Assembly: GCF_003052165.1 (NCBI RefSeq)
Contig: NZ_CP024869.1
Location: 1,212,001 to 1,276,000 of the forward strand
DNA length: 64,000 nucleotides
Direction: 5' to 3'
Source of the DNA: Dietzia sp. JS16-p6b
GTDB taxonomy: Bacteria > Actinomycetota > Actinomycetes > Mycobacteriales > Mycobacteriaceae
Shown here piece after piece: positions 1-9,340 of this stretch. The notes beneath the pieces were generated by a model. It saw nothing but the letters and a program-made list of their open reading frames with translations, made no database searches and was not told where the DNA came from. The position numbers and the translations under genes were made by a program. Position 1 is the stretch's first letter, and each line of letters begins with the position of its first letter.

Positions 1-888
1 GAGTACTTCGCAGGCGGGCCGGTCCGCGTCTCGAGCCCACAGGGGCGGTTCGCCGACCACGTCGTCGTCGACGGGCGCTACTTCGACCGCGCCACGGCCG
101 TCGGCAAGCACCTCTTCCACCACTACGTCGGCGGCGTCGCCGTCCACATCCACCTCGGGCTCTACGGGTTCTTCGACACGCACCTGGTGCCGCAGGGGGA
201 AGAGCCCCCGGCACCGGTCGGGCAGGTGCGGATGCGGGTCGGCTCGGTCCGCGACGAGGCGGTCGGCGCGGGGTCGCAAGCAGAGGACGGGCCGGTGCAC
301 TGCGTGGACCTCCGCGGGCCCACAAGGTGCGAGGTCATCGACGAGGCGGGCGTGGCCGAGGTCCGAGGCCGTCTGGGCCCCGATCCGTTGGATCCCGACG
401 CCGATCCCGAGTCGGCCTGGATGCGCATCTCCCGCAGTGCGCGGCCGATAGGTGCGCTGCTCATGGACCAGAAGGTCCTGGCCGGAGTCGGGAACGTCTA
501 CCGCGCCGAGGTGCTGTTCCGGCACGGTATCGACCCGTTCCGCGCCGGCTCGCGGCTAACGGAGGGCGAGTTCCGCGCGATCTGGGACGACCTGGTGCAG
601 TTGATGGAGGTGGGGGTGGAGACCGGCGCCATCCACACGATCCGCCCGGAGCACGACCACGGGGACGTGCCCCGACGTGGTGCCGACCGACCGCGCAACT
701 ACGTCTATCAACGGGACGGCTGGCAGTGCCGGGTGTGCCGCGACGAGATCGCCCTGCAGACGTTGGAGGCGCGGACCCTCTTCTGGTGTCCGACCTGCCA
801 GCATTCTGGTGTCCGACCTGCCAGCCGGGACGGCCGCGCTGAACCCGCCGCCGAGTCGCAGCCGCGGGCGGGCGGGTCAGCCGGTTAG
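1..888 (+). CDS. nei: Fpg/Nei-family DNA glycosylase (endonuclease VIII-like), 5' end outside window
   Basis: Base-excision-repair DNA glycosylase/AP lyase. The reading frame is open from base 1, so the N-terminal catalytic residues lie upstream; 295 codons are visible. Family signatures seen: GKHLFHHY near the start, the helix-two-turn-helix segment LLMDQKVLAGVGNVYRAEVLF in the middle, and a C-terminal zinc finger C-x2-C...C-x2-C (CRVC ... CPTC). The position beside tig matches M. tuberculosis Rv2464c. A 23-bp direct tandem duplication (781-803 and 804-826) follows the last zinc-finger cysteines and shifts the frame. The protein therefore ends with about 28 unrelated residues instead of a short PGRPR tail that would stop at 842. 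The zinc finger itself is intact. Family confident; exact subtype (Nei1 or Nei2) less so. Confidence 0.9.
   Translation, partial: EYFAGGPVRVSSPQGRFADHVVVDGRYFDRATAVGKHLFHHYVGGVAVHIHLGLYGFFDTHLVPQGEEPPAPVGQVRMRVGSVRDEAVGAGSQAEDGPVHCVDLRGPTRCEVIDEAGVAEVRGRLGPDPLDPDADPESAWMRISRSARPIGALLMDQKVLAGVGNVYRAEVLFRHGIDPFRAGSRLTEGEFRAIWDDLVQLMEVGVETGAIHTIRPEHDHGDVPRRGADRPRNYVYQRDGWQCRVCRDEIALQTLEARTLFWCPTCQHSGVRPASRDGRAEPAAESQPRAGGSAG
781..826 (+). repeat. 23-bp tandem duplication inside the nei 3' end
   Basis: Two adjacent copies of a 23-bp unit beginning TTCTGGTGTCCGACC, identical except for the last base. Because 23 is not a multiple of three, the second copy is read in a different frame and changes the glycosylase C-terminus. 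Confidence 0.93.
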
Positions 889-920
889 CGGGCGACCATT
901 TCGCAGCCGCACGTCGCGAC

Positions 921-1060
921 GGCGTCTCGCGGGTACCGAAGTGCCTGCGAGACGCCATGCCGAGGGGCGGCTGGGATCTGATCGAACAGGCGCTACCGCG
1001 AGACGCCATTACGAGGAGCGGCTGGGATCTGATCGAGCAGGCGCTACCGCGAGACGCCAT
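921..1060. repeat. 51-bp tandem repeat with an inverted flanking arm
   Basis: Units start at 947, 998 and 1049 with the core GCGAGACGCCAT, a period of exactly 51 bp. The first two are full and nearly identical (core plus CTGGGATCTGATCGA) and the third is partial. The inverse complement GGCGTCTCGC lies at 921-930 and could pair with any of the three cores. The stretch 889-1097 holds no convincing gene; the minus-strand frame stays open because 51 is divisible by three. Confidence 0.85.
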
Positions 1061-1097
1061 CCTCGGGAGCGCCGGGAGGGCGTCGCGAGTCGTCGTG

Positions 1098-1171
1098 TGG
1101 AGCGGGCGACGGGAATCGAACCCGCGTAGCCTGCTTGGAAGGCAGGGGCTTTACCATTAAGCTACGCCCGC
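1098..1171 (-). tRNA. tRNA-Gly (anticodon UCC)
   Basis: Read on the minus strand, the acceptor arm GCGGGCG pairs with CGCCCGC. The anticodon loop is CTTCCAA with anticodon TCC, the T-loop carries GGTTCGAATCC, and a CCA end is encoded (1098-1100). About 74 nt. Confidence 0.97.
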
Positions 1172-1220
1172 GTCGGCGGCTGACCTAGAGTTTCCCCCGG
1201 GGCTCGCTCGCGCGGTGATC

Positions 1221-1249
1221 ACACTACCGGACCGGTGCGGCACCCCCAA
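1221..1249 (-). promoter_or_regulatory. putative promoter for tRNA-Gly
   Basis: On the minus strand TTGGGG (1244-1249) and TAGTGT (1221-1226) are 17 bp apart and lie about 50 bp upstream of the tRNA-Gly. Motif match only. Confidence 0.4.
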
Positions 1250-1294
1250 CTCCCGGCCCGCCAACGCGGAATCTGCCGTGATGCGGCACTGTCG

Positions 1295-1300
1295 TACACT
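1295..1300 (+). promoter_or_regulatory. putative -10 element for tRNA-Pro
   Basis: TACACT about 70 bp upstream of tRNA-Pro. The region 17-18 bp upstream (TCTGCC) is a poor -35. Tentative. Confidence 0.3.
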
Positions 1301-1368
1301 GGCCGAGTTGGTTTGGCGGCCCGGCAGGTTCTCCGCGTGCGGCGCGGGCGGTCGGTCGCGCGACTCAC

Positions 1369-1445
1369 CGGGATGTGGCGCAGCTTGGTAGCGCATCCGC
1401 TTTGGGAGCGGAGGGTCGCAGGTTCGAATCCTGTCATCCCGACCA
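1369..1445 (+). tRNA. tRNA-Pro (anticodon UGG)
   Basis: Acceptor stem CGGGATG/CATCCCG, anticodon loop CTTTGGGAG with anticodon TGG, T-loop GGTTCGAATCC, and encoded CCA at 1443-1445. 77 nt. It lies 50 bp before tig, in the same orientation. Confidence 0.97.
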
Positions 1446-1495
1446 GCGGAGCCCGAAATACGAATCCCACACGACTTTCCTAGGAGATCATCACC

Positions 1496-2905
1496 GTGAA
1501 GAGCACTGTCGAGCAGCTGAACCCGACCCGGGTCAAGGTCACGGTGGAGGTGCCGTTCGCGGAGCTCGAGCCGGACTTCGCCAAGGCCTACAAGTCGCTC
1601 GCCGGCCAGGTCAACATCGCCGGCTTCCGTCCGGGTAAGGCCCCCGCCAAGCTCCTCGAGGCGCGGATCGGCCGCCCGGCGGTGCTGGAGCAGGTCATCA
1701 ACGACATGATCCCGACCCGCTACGGCCAGGCCGTCGACGAACACGATCTCAAGGTCCTGGCCCAGCCGGAGATCGAGGTGACGAAGCTCGAGGACGGCGA
1801 CGTCGTGGAGTTCACCGCCGAGGTGGACGTGCGCCCGGAGATCACCCTGCCCGCCTACTCGGAGCTGGCGGTCACCGTCGAGGCCCCGGCCGCCGACGAC
1901 GCGGCGGTGGAGACGGAGCTCGACAACCTCCGCGCCCGCTTCGGCACCCTCAAGGGCGTCGAGCGTGGTGCCGAGAAGGGTGACTTCCTCTCGGTGGACC
2001 TCGCCGCCACCGTCGACGGTGAGCCGGTCGAGGACGCCTCGACCGAGGGTCTGTCCTACGAGCTCGGCTCCGGCACGCTTATCGAAGGACTCGACGACGC
2101 GGCCGAGGGCCTCAAGGCCGGCGAGTCCAAGGAGTTCACCTCGTCCCTCGTCGCGGGCGAGCACGCGGGCAAGGAGGCGGTCATCACCGTGACCGTCCAG
2201 TCCGTCAAGGAGCGCGAGCTGCCCGACGCCGACGACGAGTTCGCCCAGATGGCCAGCGAGTTCGACACCCTCGACGAGCTCAAGGCCGACCTCACGGAGA
2301 AGGTGGCGCAGCAGGCCAGGGCCGGCCTCGCGGGCGAGATCCGCGACAAGGTCCTGGACGCCTTGATCGAGGCCACCGACATCCCGACTCCCGAGTCCCT
2401 GGTCGAGTCCGAGGCGCACGCGCAGATGCACCAGCTCATCGACCAGTTCGGTGGGGACCCGGCGATCCTCGACCAGGCGCTGGCCGCCGAGGGCACGGAC
2501 CGCGAGACCTTCGAGGCGGAGACCCGCGAGGGCGCCGCGCGCGCCATCCGCAGCCAACTCCTGCTCGACGCCGTGGCCGAGGAGGCCTCGACCGAGGTCT
2601 CGCAGGAGGAGCTCACGCAGCACATCATGTTCCAGGCCCAGCGCTATGGCATGGACCCGAACCAGTTCGTGCAGCAGATCCAGCAGGCCGGCCAGCTCGG
2701 CTCGCTGTTCTCCGACGTGCGCCGTTCCAAGGCGCTGGCGGACGTCATCGTCCAGGCCAACGTCACGGACACCGAGGGCAACACGGTCGACACGACCGAG
2801 TTCTTCGGGTCTCGCGAGGAGGACTCCGCCGACTCCGCCGACTCGGACGAGGCCGCCGAGTCCACCGACGCCGCGGACACCGACGGCAAGGGCGACGACG
2901 CCTGA
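1496..2905 (+). CDS. tig: Trigger factor (ribosome-associated chaperone and prolyl isomerase)
   Basis: Binds nascent chains at the ribosome exit tunnel and assists folding. 469 residues, the usual size. The ribosome-binding loop GFRPGKAP is at residues 43-50. An FKBP-type peptidyl-prolyl isomerase domain follows at about 155-240, then the helical C-terminal chaperone arms. The tail is strongly acidic (repeats of DSAD and EAAESTD), a common actinobacterial extension. The GTG start is chosen because AGGAG lies 9 nt upstream and the N-terminus MKSTVEQLNPTRVK matches the family. It precedes clpP1-clpP2-clpX as in other Mycobacteriales, grouping a chaperone with the Clp protease. Confidence 0.98.
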   Translation: MKSTVEQLNPTRVKVTVEVPFAELEPDFAKAYKSLAGQVNIAGFRPGKAPAKLLEARIGRPAVLEQVINDMIPTRYGQAVDEHDLKVLAQPEIEVTKLEDGDVVEFTAEVDVRPEITLPAYSELAVTVEAPAADDAAVETELDNLRARFGTLKGVERGAEKGDFLSVDLAATVDGEPVEDASTEGLSYELGSGTLIEGLDDAAEGLKAGESKEFTSSLVAGEHAGKEAVITVTVQSVKERELPDADDEFAQMASEFDTLDELKADLTEKVAQQARAGLAGEIRDKVLDALIEATDIPTPESLVESEAHAQMHQLIDQFGGDPAILDQALAAEGTDRETFEAETREGAARAIRSQLLLDAVAEEASTEVSQEELTQHIMFQAQRYGMDPNQFVQQIQQAGQLGSLFSDVRRSKALADVIVQANVTDTEGNTVDTTEFFGSREEDSADSADSDEAAESTDAADTDGKGDDA

Positions 2906-2927
2906 CGGTCCTCACCTGCACCACCCC

Positions 2928-2965
2928 CGGAGCCGGGCATCACCTCACGGTGGTCCCCGGCTCCG
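2928..2965 (+). terminator. GC-rich hairpin after tig
   Basis: Perfect 10-bp stem CGGAGCCGGG / CCCGGCTCCG with an 18-nt loop, beginning 22 bp after the tig stop. No real T-tract follows, so it may be a weak terminator or an mRNA 3'-end hairpin. Confidence 0.55.
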
Positions 2966-3080
2966 TCGTTCGCGGTGGCAGTGCACCCGGTGCCCGCGGT
3001 GGCGGCCGCGGACGCCGACGCCGACGCCGACGCTGAGAGCGAACACCCGCCCCGTCGGGACGGTTCGGCCGTGGGCGTTG

Positions 3081-3098
3081 GTTACTGTTTGACGTAAC
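3081..3098. promoter_or_regulatory. dyad upstream of clpP1
   Basis: GTTAC-N8-GTAAC, a perfect 5-bp inverted repeat 69 bp before clpP1, enclosing a TTTGAC sequence. It could be an operator for the clpP operon. It does not match the ClgR motif as I know it, and no clear promoter pair was found. Confidence 0.3.
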
Positions 3099-3166
3099 GG
3101 ATACCCGGCCGCCGGTCGGTCGGGCACCGCGGGAGCGGTGAGACGATCAGCGAAGGTAGGTACCCC

Positions 3167-3808
3167 GTGGCCCAGAACGGTTCAGCGGCACAGCCCGGTT
3201 CGACGCAGCCCGCCCTCAGCTCGCCCGGATCCCATGGGCTGACCCTCGGCGACTCGGTGTACGAGCGTCTCCTGCAGGAGCGGATCATCTTCCTGGGTTC
3301 CCAGGTGGACGACGACATCTCCAACCGCCTCTGCGCGCAGATCCTGCTGCTCGCGGCGGAGGACCCCACCCGCGACATCGCCATGTACATCAACTCGCCC
3401 GGTGGTTCCGTGACGGCGGGGATGGCGATCTACGACACGATGCAGTTCGTCGAGTGTGACGTCGCGACCTACGGCATGGGTCTGGCCGCCTCGATGGGGC
3501 AGTTCCTGCTCACCGCGGGCACCAAGGGCAAGCGGTACGCCCTGCCGCACGCCAAGATCATGATGCACCAGCCCTCCGCCGGGGTCGGCGGCTCGGCCGC
3601 CGACATCGCGATCCAAGCCGAGCAGTTCGCCGCCACCAAGCGCGAGATGGCCGAGCTCATCGCCTTCCACACCGGCCAGTCCTTCGAGCAGGTCACCGAG
3701 GACTCGGACCGCGACCGGTGGTTCAGCGCGGAGGAGGCCAAGGAATACGGGTTCGTCGACCACGTGATCGCCCGTGCCTCCCAGACCGGAGGGACCTCGC
3801 CGTCGTGA
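3167..3808 (+). CDS. clpP1: ATP-dependent Clp protease proteolytic subunit ClpP1
   Basis: Serine peptidase subunit of the Clp protease. In Mycobacteriales ClpP1 and ClpP2 form a mixed double ring fed by ClpX or ClpC. 213 residues. Catalytic Ser109 sits in GLAASMGQ and His134 in MMHQP, with the catalytic-Asp region at DSDRDRWF. The NRLCAQILLLAAED and QAEQFA segments are typical of ClpP1 rather than ClpP2. GTG start with a GAAGGTAGG ribosome-binding region upstream. The stop overlaps the start of clpP2. Confidence 0.97.
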   Translation: MAQNGSAAQPGSTQPALSSPGSHGLTLGDSVYERLLQERIIFLGSQVDDDISNRLCAQILLLAAEDPTRDIAMYINSPGGSVTAGMAIYDTMQFVECDVATYGMGLAASMGQFLLTAGTKGKRYALPHAKIMMHQPSAGVGGSAADIAIQAEQFAATKREMAELIAFHTGQSFEQVTEDSDRDRWFSAEEAKEYGFVDHVIARASQTGGTSPS

Positions 3809-4503
3809 TCATCGACCCCGTCGCCCACGGGAGCGCTCCCGCAGCCCAGCCCGCCCCGCACACCACCACGGAGTCACCGATGACCTCACTGCCGACCTCG
3901 CGCTACATCCTTCCGTCCTTCGTCGAGCACTCGAGCTACGGCGTCAAGGAGTCCAACCCGTACAACAAGCTCTTCGAGGAGCGGATCATCTTCCTGGGCA
4001 CCCAGGTCGACGACGCCTCGGCGAACGACATCATGGCCCAGCTCCTCGTCCTCGAGGGCCAGGATCCGGACCGCGACATCACGATGTACATCAACTCGCC
4101 GGGCGGCTCGTTCACCTCGCTCATGGCGATCTACGACACGATGCAGTACGTGCGTCCCGACATCGTGACGGTGTGCCTGGGGCAGGCGGCTTCGGCCGCC
4201 GCGGTCCTGCTCGCGGCGGGCACCAAGGGCAAGCGGGCCGCGTTGCCCAACGCCCGCATCCTCATCCACCAGCCCGCCACCGGCGGGATCCAGGGGCAGG
4301 TCTCGGACCTGGAGATCCAGGCCGCGGAGATCGAGCGCATGCGACGCCTCATGGAGACGACCCTGGCCCGGCACACCGGTCGCGAGGCGGACCAGATCCG
4401 CAAGGACACCGACCGGGACAAGATCCTCACAGCCGCGGAGGCAAAGGACTACGGGATCATCGACACCGTGTTCGACTACCGCAAACTGTCGGCGACCAAC
4501 TGA
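3805..4503 (+). CDS. clpP2: ATP-dependent Clp protease proteolytic subunit ClpP2
   Basis: Second ClpP-type subunit, partner of ClpP1 in the hetero-oligomeric protease. Family core [19 protein letters not shown] is near-identical to mycobacterial ClpP2. With the GTG start at 3805, catalytic Ser130 is in GQAASAAAV and His155 in IHQP. That GTG overlaps the clpP1 stop as GTGA and has GGAGGG 11 nt upstream, which favours coupled translation and a 232-residue product. An ATG at 3880 would give 207 residues and remains possible. Both carry the whole mature enzyme. Confidence 0.96.
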   Translation: MIIDPVAHGSAPAAQPAPHTTTESPMTSLPTSRYILPSFVEHSSYGVKESNPYNKLFEERIIFLGTQVDDASANDIMAQLLVLEGQDPDRDITMYINSPGGSFTSLMAIYDTMQYVRPDIVTVCLGQAASAAAVLLAAGTKGKRAALPNARILIHQPATGGIQGQVSDLEIQAAEIERMRRLMETTLARHTGREADQIRKDTDRDKILTAAEAKDYGIIDTVFDYRKLSATN

Positions 4504-4651
4504 CGCCCGGGCGGCGCGCCGTGGAGGGTTGCGGTGCGCCGTCAGGTCCAATGAACCTCATCGCGCGACGGGTCGGAATTGTCGTCCCTCCCGCGTACCG
4601 TCGACTACGGGGTGTGAATCCGGCCCCCTGGAATGCGAGGACGTAGAACTC

Positions 4652-5920
4652 ATGGCACGTGTGGGCGAGAGCGGCGACCTGTTGAAGTGTTCTTTCTGTG
4701 GAAAGAGCCAGAAGCAGGTCAAGAAGCTGATCGCCGGTCCGGGGGTCTACATCTGCGACGAGTGCATCGAGTTGTGCAACGAGATCATCGAGTCCGAGGT
4801 CGAGGACTCGCAGGAATCGGCGCTCGACGAGTTGCCCAAGCCGGCGGAGATCCACGCCTTCCTCGACGAGTATGTGGTGGGGCAGGACGCGGCCAAGCGC
4901 AACCTCGCGGTGGCCGTCTACAACCACTACAAGCGCATCCGCGTGGGGGCCTCGCTCGGCCGCGGTGACGCGGTGGAACTGGCCAAGTCCAACATCCTCA
5001 TGCTGGGGCCGACCGGGTGTGGCAAGACGTATCTCGCCCAGACGCTGGCCAAGATGCTCAACGTCCCGTTCGCGATCGCCGACGCCACCGCGCTGACCGA
5101 GGCGGGATACGTCGGCGAGGACGTGGAGAACATCCTCCTCAAACTCATCCAGGCCGCGGACTACGACACCAAGCGCGCCGAGATGGGCATCATCTACATC
5201 GACGAGGTCGACAAGATCGCCCGCAAGGCCGAGAATCCGTCGATCACCCGCGACGTGTCCGGCGAGGGTGTCCAGCAGGCGCTGCTGAAGATCCTCGAGG
5301 GCACGCAGGCGTCAGTGCCGCCGCAGGGTGGTCGCAAGCACCCGCACCAGGAGTTCATCCAGATCGACACGTCCAACGTGTTGTTCATCGTCGCCGGGGC
5401 CTTCCAGGGTCTGGAGAAGATCGTCGGTGACCGCGTGGGCCGGAAGGGGATGGGCTTCGGGGCCGAGGTCGCCAGCAAGACGAGCCTCGACACGACGGAG
5501 AACTTCAGCGAGGTCATGCCGGAGGACCTGGTGAAGTACGGGCTGATCCCCGAGTTCATCGGTCGCCTCCCGGTCGTGGCGACCGTGACGAGCCTGGACC
5601 GCGAGGCGCTGGTCAACATCCTCAGCGAGCCCAAGAACGCGCTCGTCAAGCAGTACGCCCGGCTGTTCGAGATGGACGGCGTCGAGCTGGAGTTCACCCA
5701 GGACGCCCTCGAGGCCGTGGCCGACCAGGCGATCCTGCGGGGCACCGGCGCCCGCGGGCTGCGTGCCATCATGGAGGAGGTTCTCCTCCCGGTCATGTAC
5801 GACATCCCCGGACGGGATGACGTGGCGCGCGTGGTGGTCACCGGCGAGACGGTGCGGCACAACGTGCTGCCGACGATCGTCCCCTTCTCCGAGTCCGAGC
5901 CCCGGGAGAAGTCGGCCTAG
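4652..5920 (+). CDS. clpX: ATP-dependent Clp protease ATP-binding subunit ClpX
   Basis: AAA+ unfoldase that feeds substrates to ClpP. 422 residues. The N-terminal zinc-binding domain has Cys13, Cys16, Cys35 and Cys38. Walker A GPTGCGKT is at 119-126 and Walker [10 protein letters not shown] at about 180-188. A GMGFG loop in the IGF-loop position should contact ClpP. The ATG was chosen because the mature ClpX N-terminus (zinc finger within the first 40 residues) begins there. It is 148 bp after clpP2, so it may have its own promoter. It converges on the thiolase gene with only 22 bp between stops. Confidence 0.97.
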   Translation: MARVGESGDLLKCSFCGKSQKQVKKLIAGPGVYICDECIELCNEIIESEVEDSQESALDELPKPAEIHAFLDEYVVGQDAAKRNLAVAVYNHYKRIRVGASLGRGDAVELAKSNILMLGPTGCGKTYLAQTLAKMLNVPFAIADATALTEAGYVGEDVENILLKLIQAADYDTKRAEMGIIYIDEVDKIARKAENPSITRDVSGEGVQQALLKILEGTQASVPPQGGRKHPHQEFIQIDTSNVLFIVAGAFQGLEKIVGDRVGRKGMGFGAEVASKTSLDTTENFSEVMPEDLVKYGLIPEFIGRLPVVATVTSLDREALVNILSEPKNALVKQYARLFEMDGVELEFTQDALEAVADQAILRGTGARGLRAIMEEVLLPVMYDIPGRDDVARVVVTGETVRHNVLPTIVPFSESEPREKSA

Positions 5921-5942
5921 GCTGCACCGGGTCGGGTCAGGC

Positions 5943-7154
5943 TCAGACGCGTTCGAAGACGGCGGCCAGCCCCTGACCGCCGCCGATGCACATCGTCTCC
6001 AGCCCCCACTGGGCATCGCGTCGCACCATCTCGCGGGAGAGTGTGGTGAGCATCCGGGCGCCGGTCGCTCCGACGGGGTGGCCGAGCGAGATCCCTGAGC
6101 CGTGGGGGTTGAGGTGCTCCGAGGCGGGATCGATGTCCCACTCCCGCATGACGGACAGCGCCTGGGCGGCGAAGGCCTCGTTGAGCTCGATCACGTCGAT
6201 GTCAGTCAGGGTGAGTCCGAGCGCGTGGAGGGCCTTGGCGGTGGCGGGAACGGGGCCGATGCCCATGGTCTCCGGCGCCACACCCGCAACGGCCCACGAG
6301 GCGAGACGGACGAGCGGTGTGAGCCCGAGGGCGGACGCCCTGTCGGCTGTGGTGACGATGCACATCGCGGCGCCGTCGTTCTGTCCTGAGGCGTTGCCGG
6401 CGGTGACGGTGGCCTCGGGGTCGGTCCGGCTCATGATCGCCCGGAGGCCCGAGAGGGCCTCGACCGAGGTGTCGGCGCGGGGGTGCTCGTCGGTGTCGAC
6501 GACGAGGTCGGCGCCCCTGCGCTGCGGGACGGTGACGGGAACGATCTCCTCGGCGAACACCCCCGACATCTGGGCGGCGACCGCGCGCTGATGGGACTGC
6601 ACGGCCAGCCGGTCCTGTTCCTCCCGGCTGATGCCGTACTCGCGGCGGAGGTTCTCGGCGGTCTCGATCATCCCCCCGTCGACGATGTGGGAGCGGCCAC
6701 CGACCGTGGTGCGGGCGCGACCGAGGCGATCGACCAGGGAGACGCCCTCGCCGGAGATGCCCCAGCGGGGCGAGGGCGTGGCGTAGAACTCCACCTGGCT
6801 CATTGATTCGACTCCGCCGGTGATGACGAGGTCCGCCCCGCCTGAGGCCACCTGCAGGGCGCCGGTGATCACCGCCTGCAGGCCCGAGCCGCAGCGCCGG
6901 TCCAGCTGCATCCCGGGCACCTCGACGCCGAGCGGGGAGTCGAGGGCCGCGATCCGACCTATGGCGGGGCCCTCGCCGCCCGGTGAACCCTGGCCCAGGA
7001 TCACGTCGTCGACGTCGGCCCCGGTCAGGCCGGTGCGCTCGACGAGCGTCGTGAGCAGCGAGGTCGCCAGGGCGTTCGCGTCCAGCTCACGGAAGACCCC
7101 GCCGAAACGTCCGACCGGGGTGCGGAGCGGGTGGCAGATGACGATGTCGCGCAT
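5943..7154 (-). CDS. Thiolase (acetyl-CoA C-acyltransferase)
   Basis: Thiolytic cleavage or condensation of 3-ketoacyl-CoA. 403 residues. The nucleophilic cysteine is Cys88 in LDRRCGSGLQAV. The conserved NEAFAAQ, GSGISLGHPVGATG and C-terminal CIGGGQG motifs are all present. The N-terminus RTPVGRFGG is classic. It lacks the NRLCGSG and DNRNVARM sequences expected of PcaF-type 3-oxoadipyl-CoA thiolases, so a general beta-oxidation or acetoacetyl-CoA role is more likely. It lies 51 bp downstream of the PcaD-like hydrolase on the same strand, probably one transcript. Confidence 0.93.
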   Translation of the reverse strand: MRDIVICHPLRTPVGRFGGVFRELDANALATSLLTTLVERTGLTGADVDDVILGQGSPGGEGPAIGRIAALDSPLGVEVPGMQLDRRCGSGLQAVITGALQVASGGADLVITGGVESMSQVEFYATPSPRWGISGEGVSLVDRLGRARTTVGGRSHIVDGGMIETAENLRREYGISREEQDRLAVQSHQRAVAAQMSGVFAEEIVPVTVPQRRGADLVVDTDEHPRADTSVEALSGLRAIMSRTDPEATVTAGNASGQNDGAAMCIVTTADRASALGLTPLVRLASWAVAGVAPETMGIGPVPATAKALHALGLTLTDIDVIELNEAFAAQALSVMREWDIDPASEHLNPHGSGISLGHPVGATGARMLTTLSREMVRRDAQWGLETMCIGGGQGLAAVFERV

Positions 7155-7205
7155 GGGTTCTCCTCATGGTGGCCGGCGGTGCCGAGAGCTCTCCGTCCTC
7201 CGCCG

Positions 7206-9276
<2,071 letters not shown>

Positions 9277-9328
9277 CCCCGGGGGGCGGGGTCCGGCCCG
9301 CGTGTGCGGGACCCCGGTGCGGACGGCC

Positions 9329-9334
9329 TACGAT
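9329..9334 (+). promoter_or_regulatory. -10-like hexamer placed for leaderless valS
   Basis: TACGAT followed by 6 nt and then the GTG start of valS, with no Shine-Dalgarno in between. Confidence 0.5.
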
Positions 9335-9340
9335 GGTCGG

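Noticed and set aside
461-1060. Minus-strand gene with 17-residue MASRGSACSIRSQP repeats
   Set aside because: The repeat is 51 bp, so any frame stays open; the ORF overlaps nei and has no ribosome-binding site or family similarity.
3061-3166. Complete sigma-A promoter for clpP1 from the TTTGACG sequence
   Set aside because: No -10 at suitable spacing was found; only the dyad is reported.
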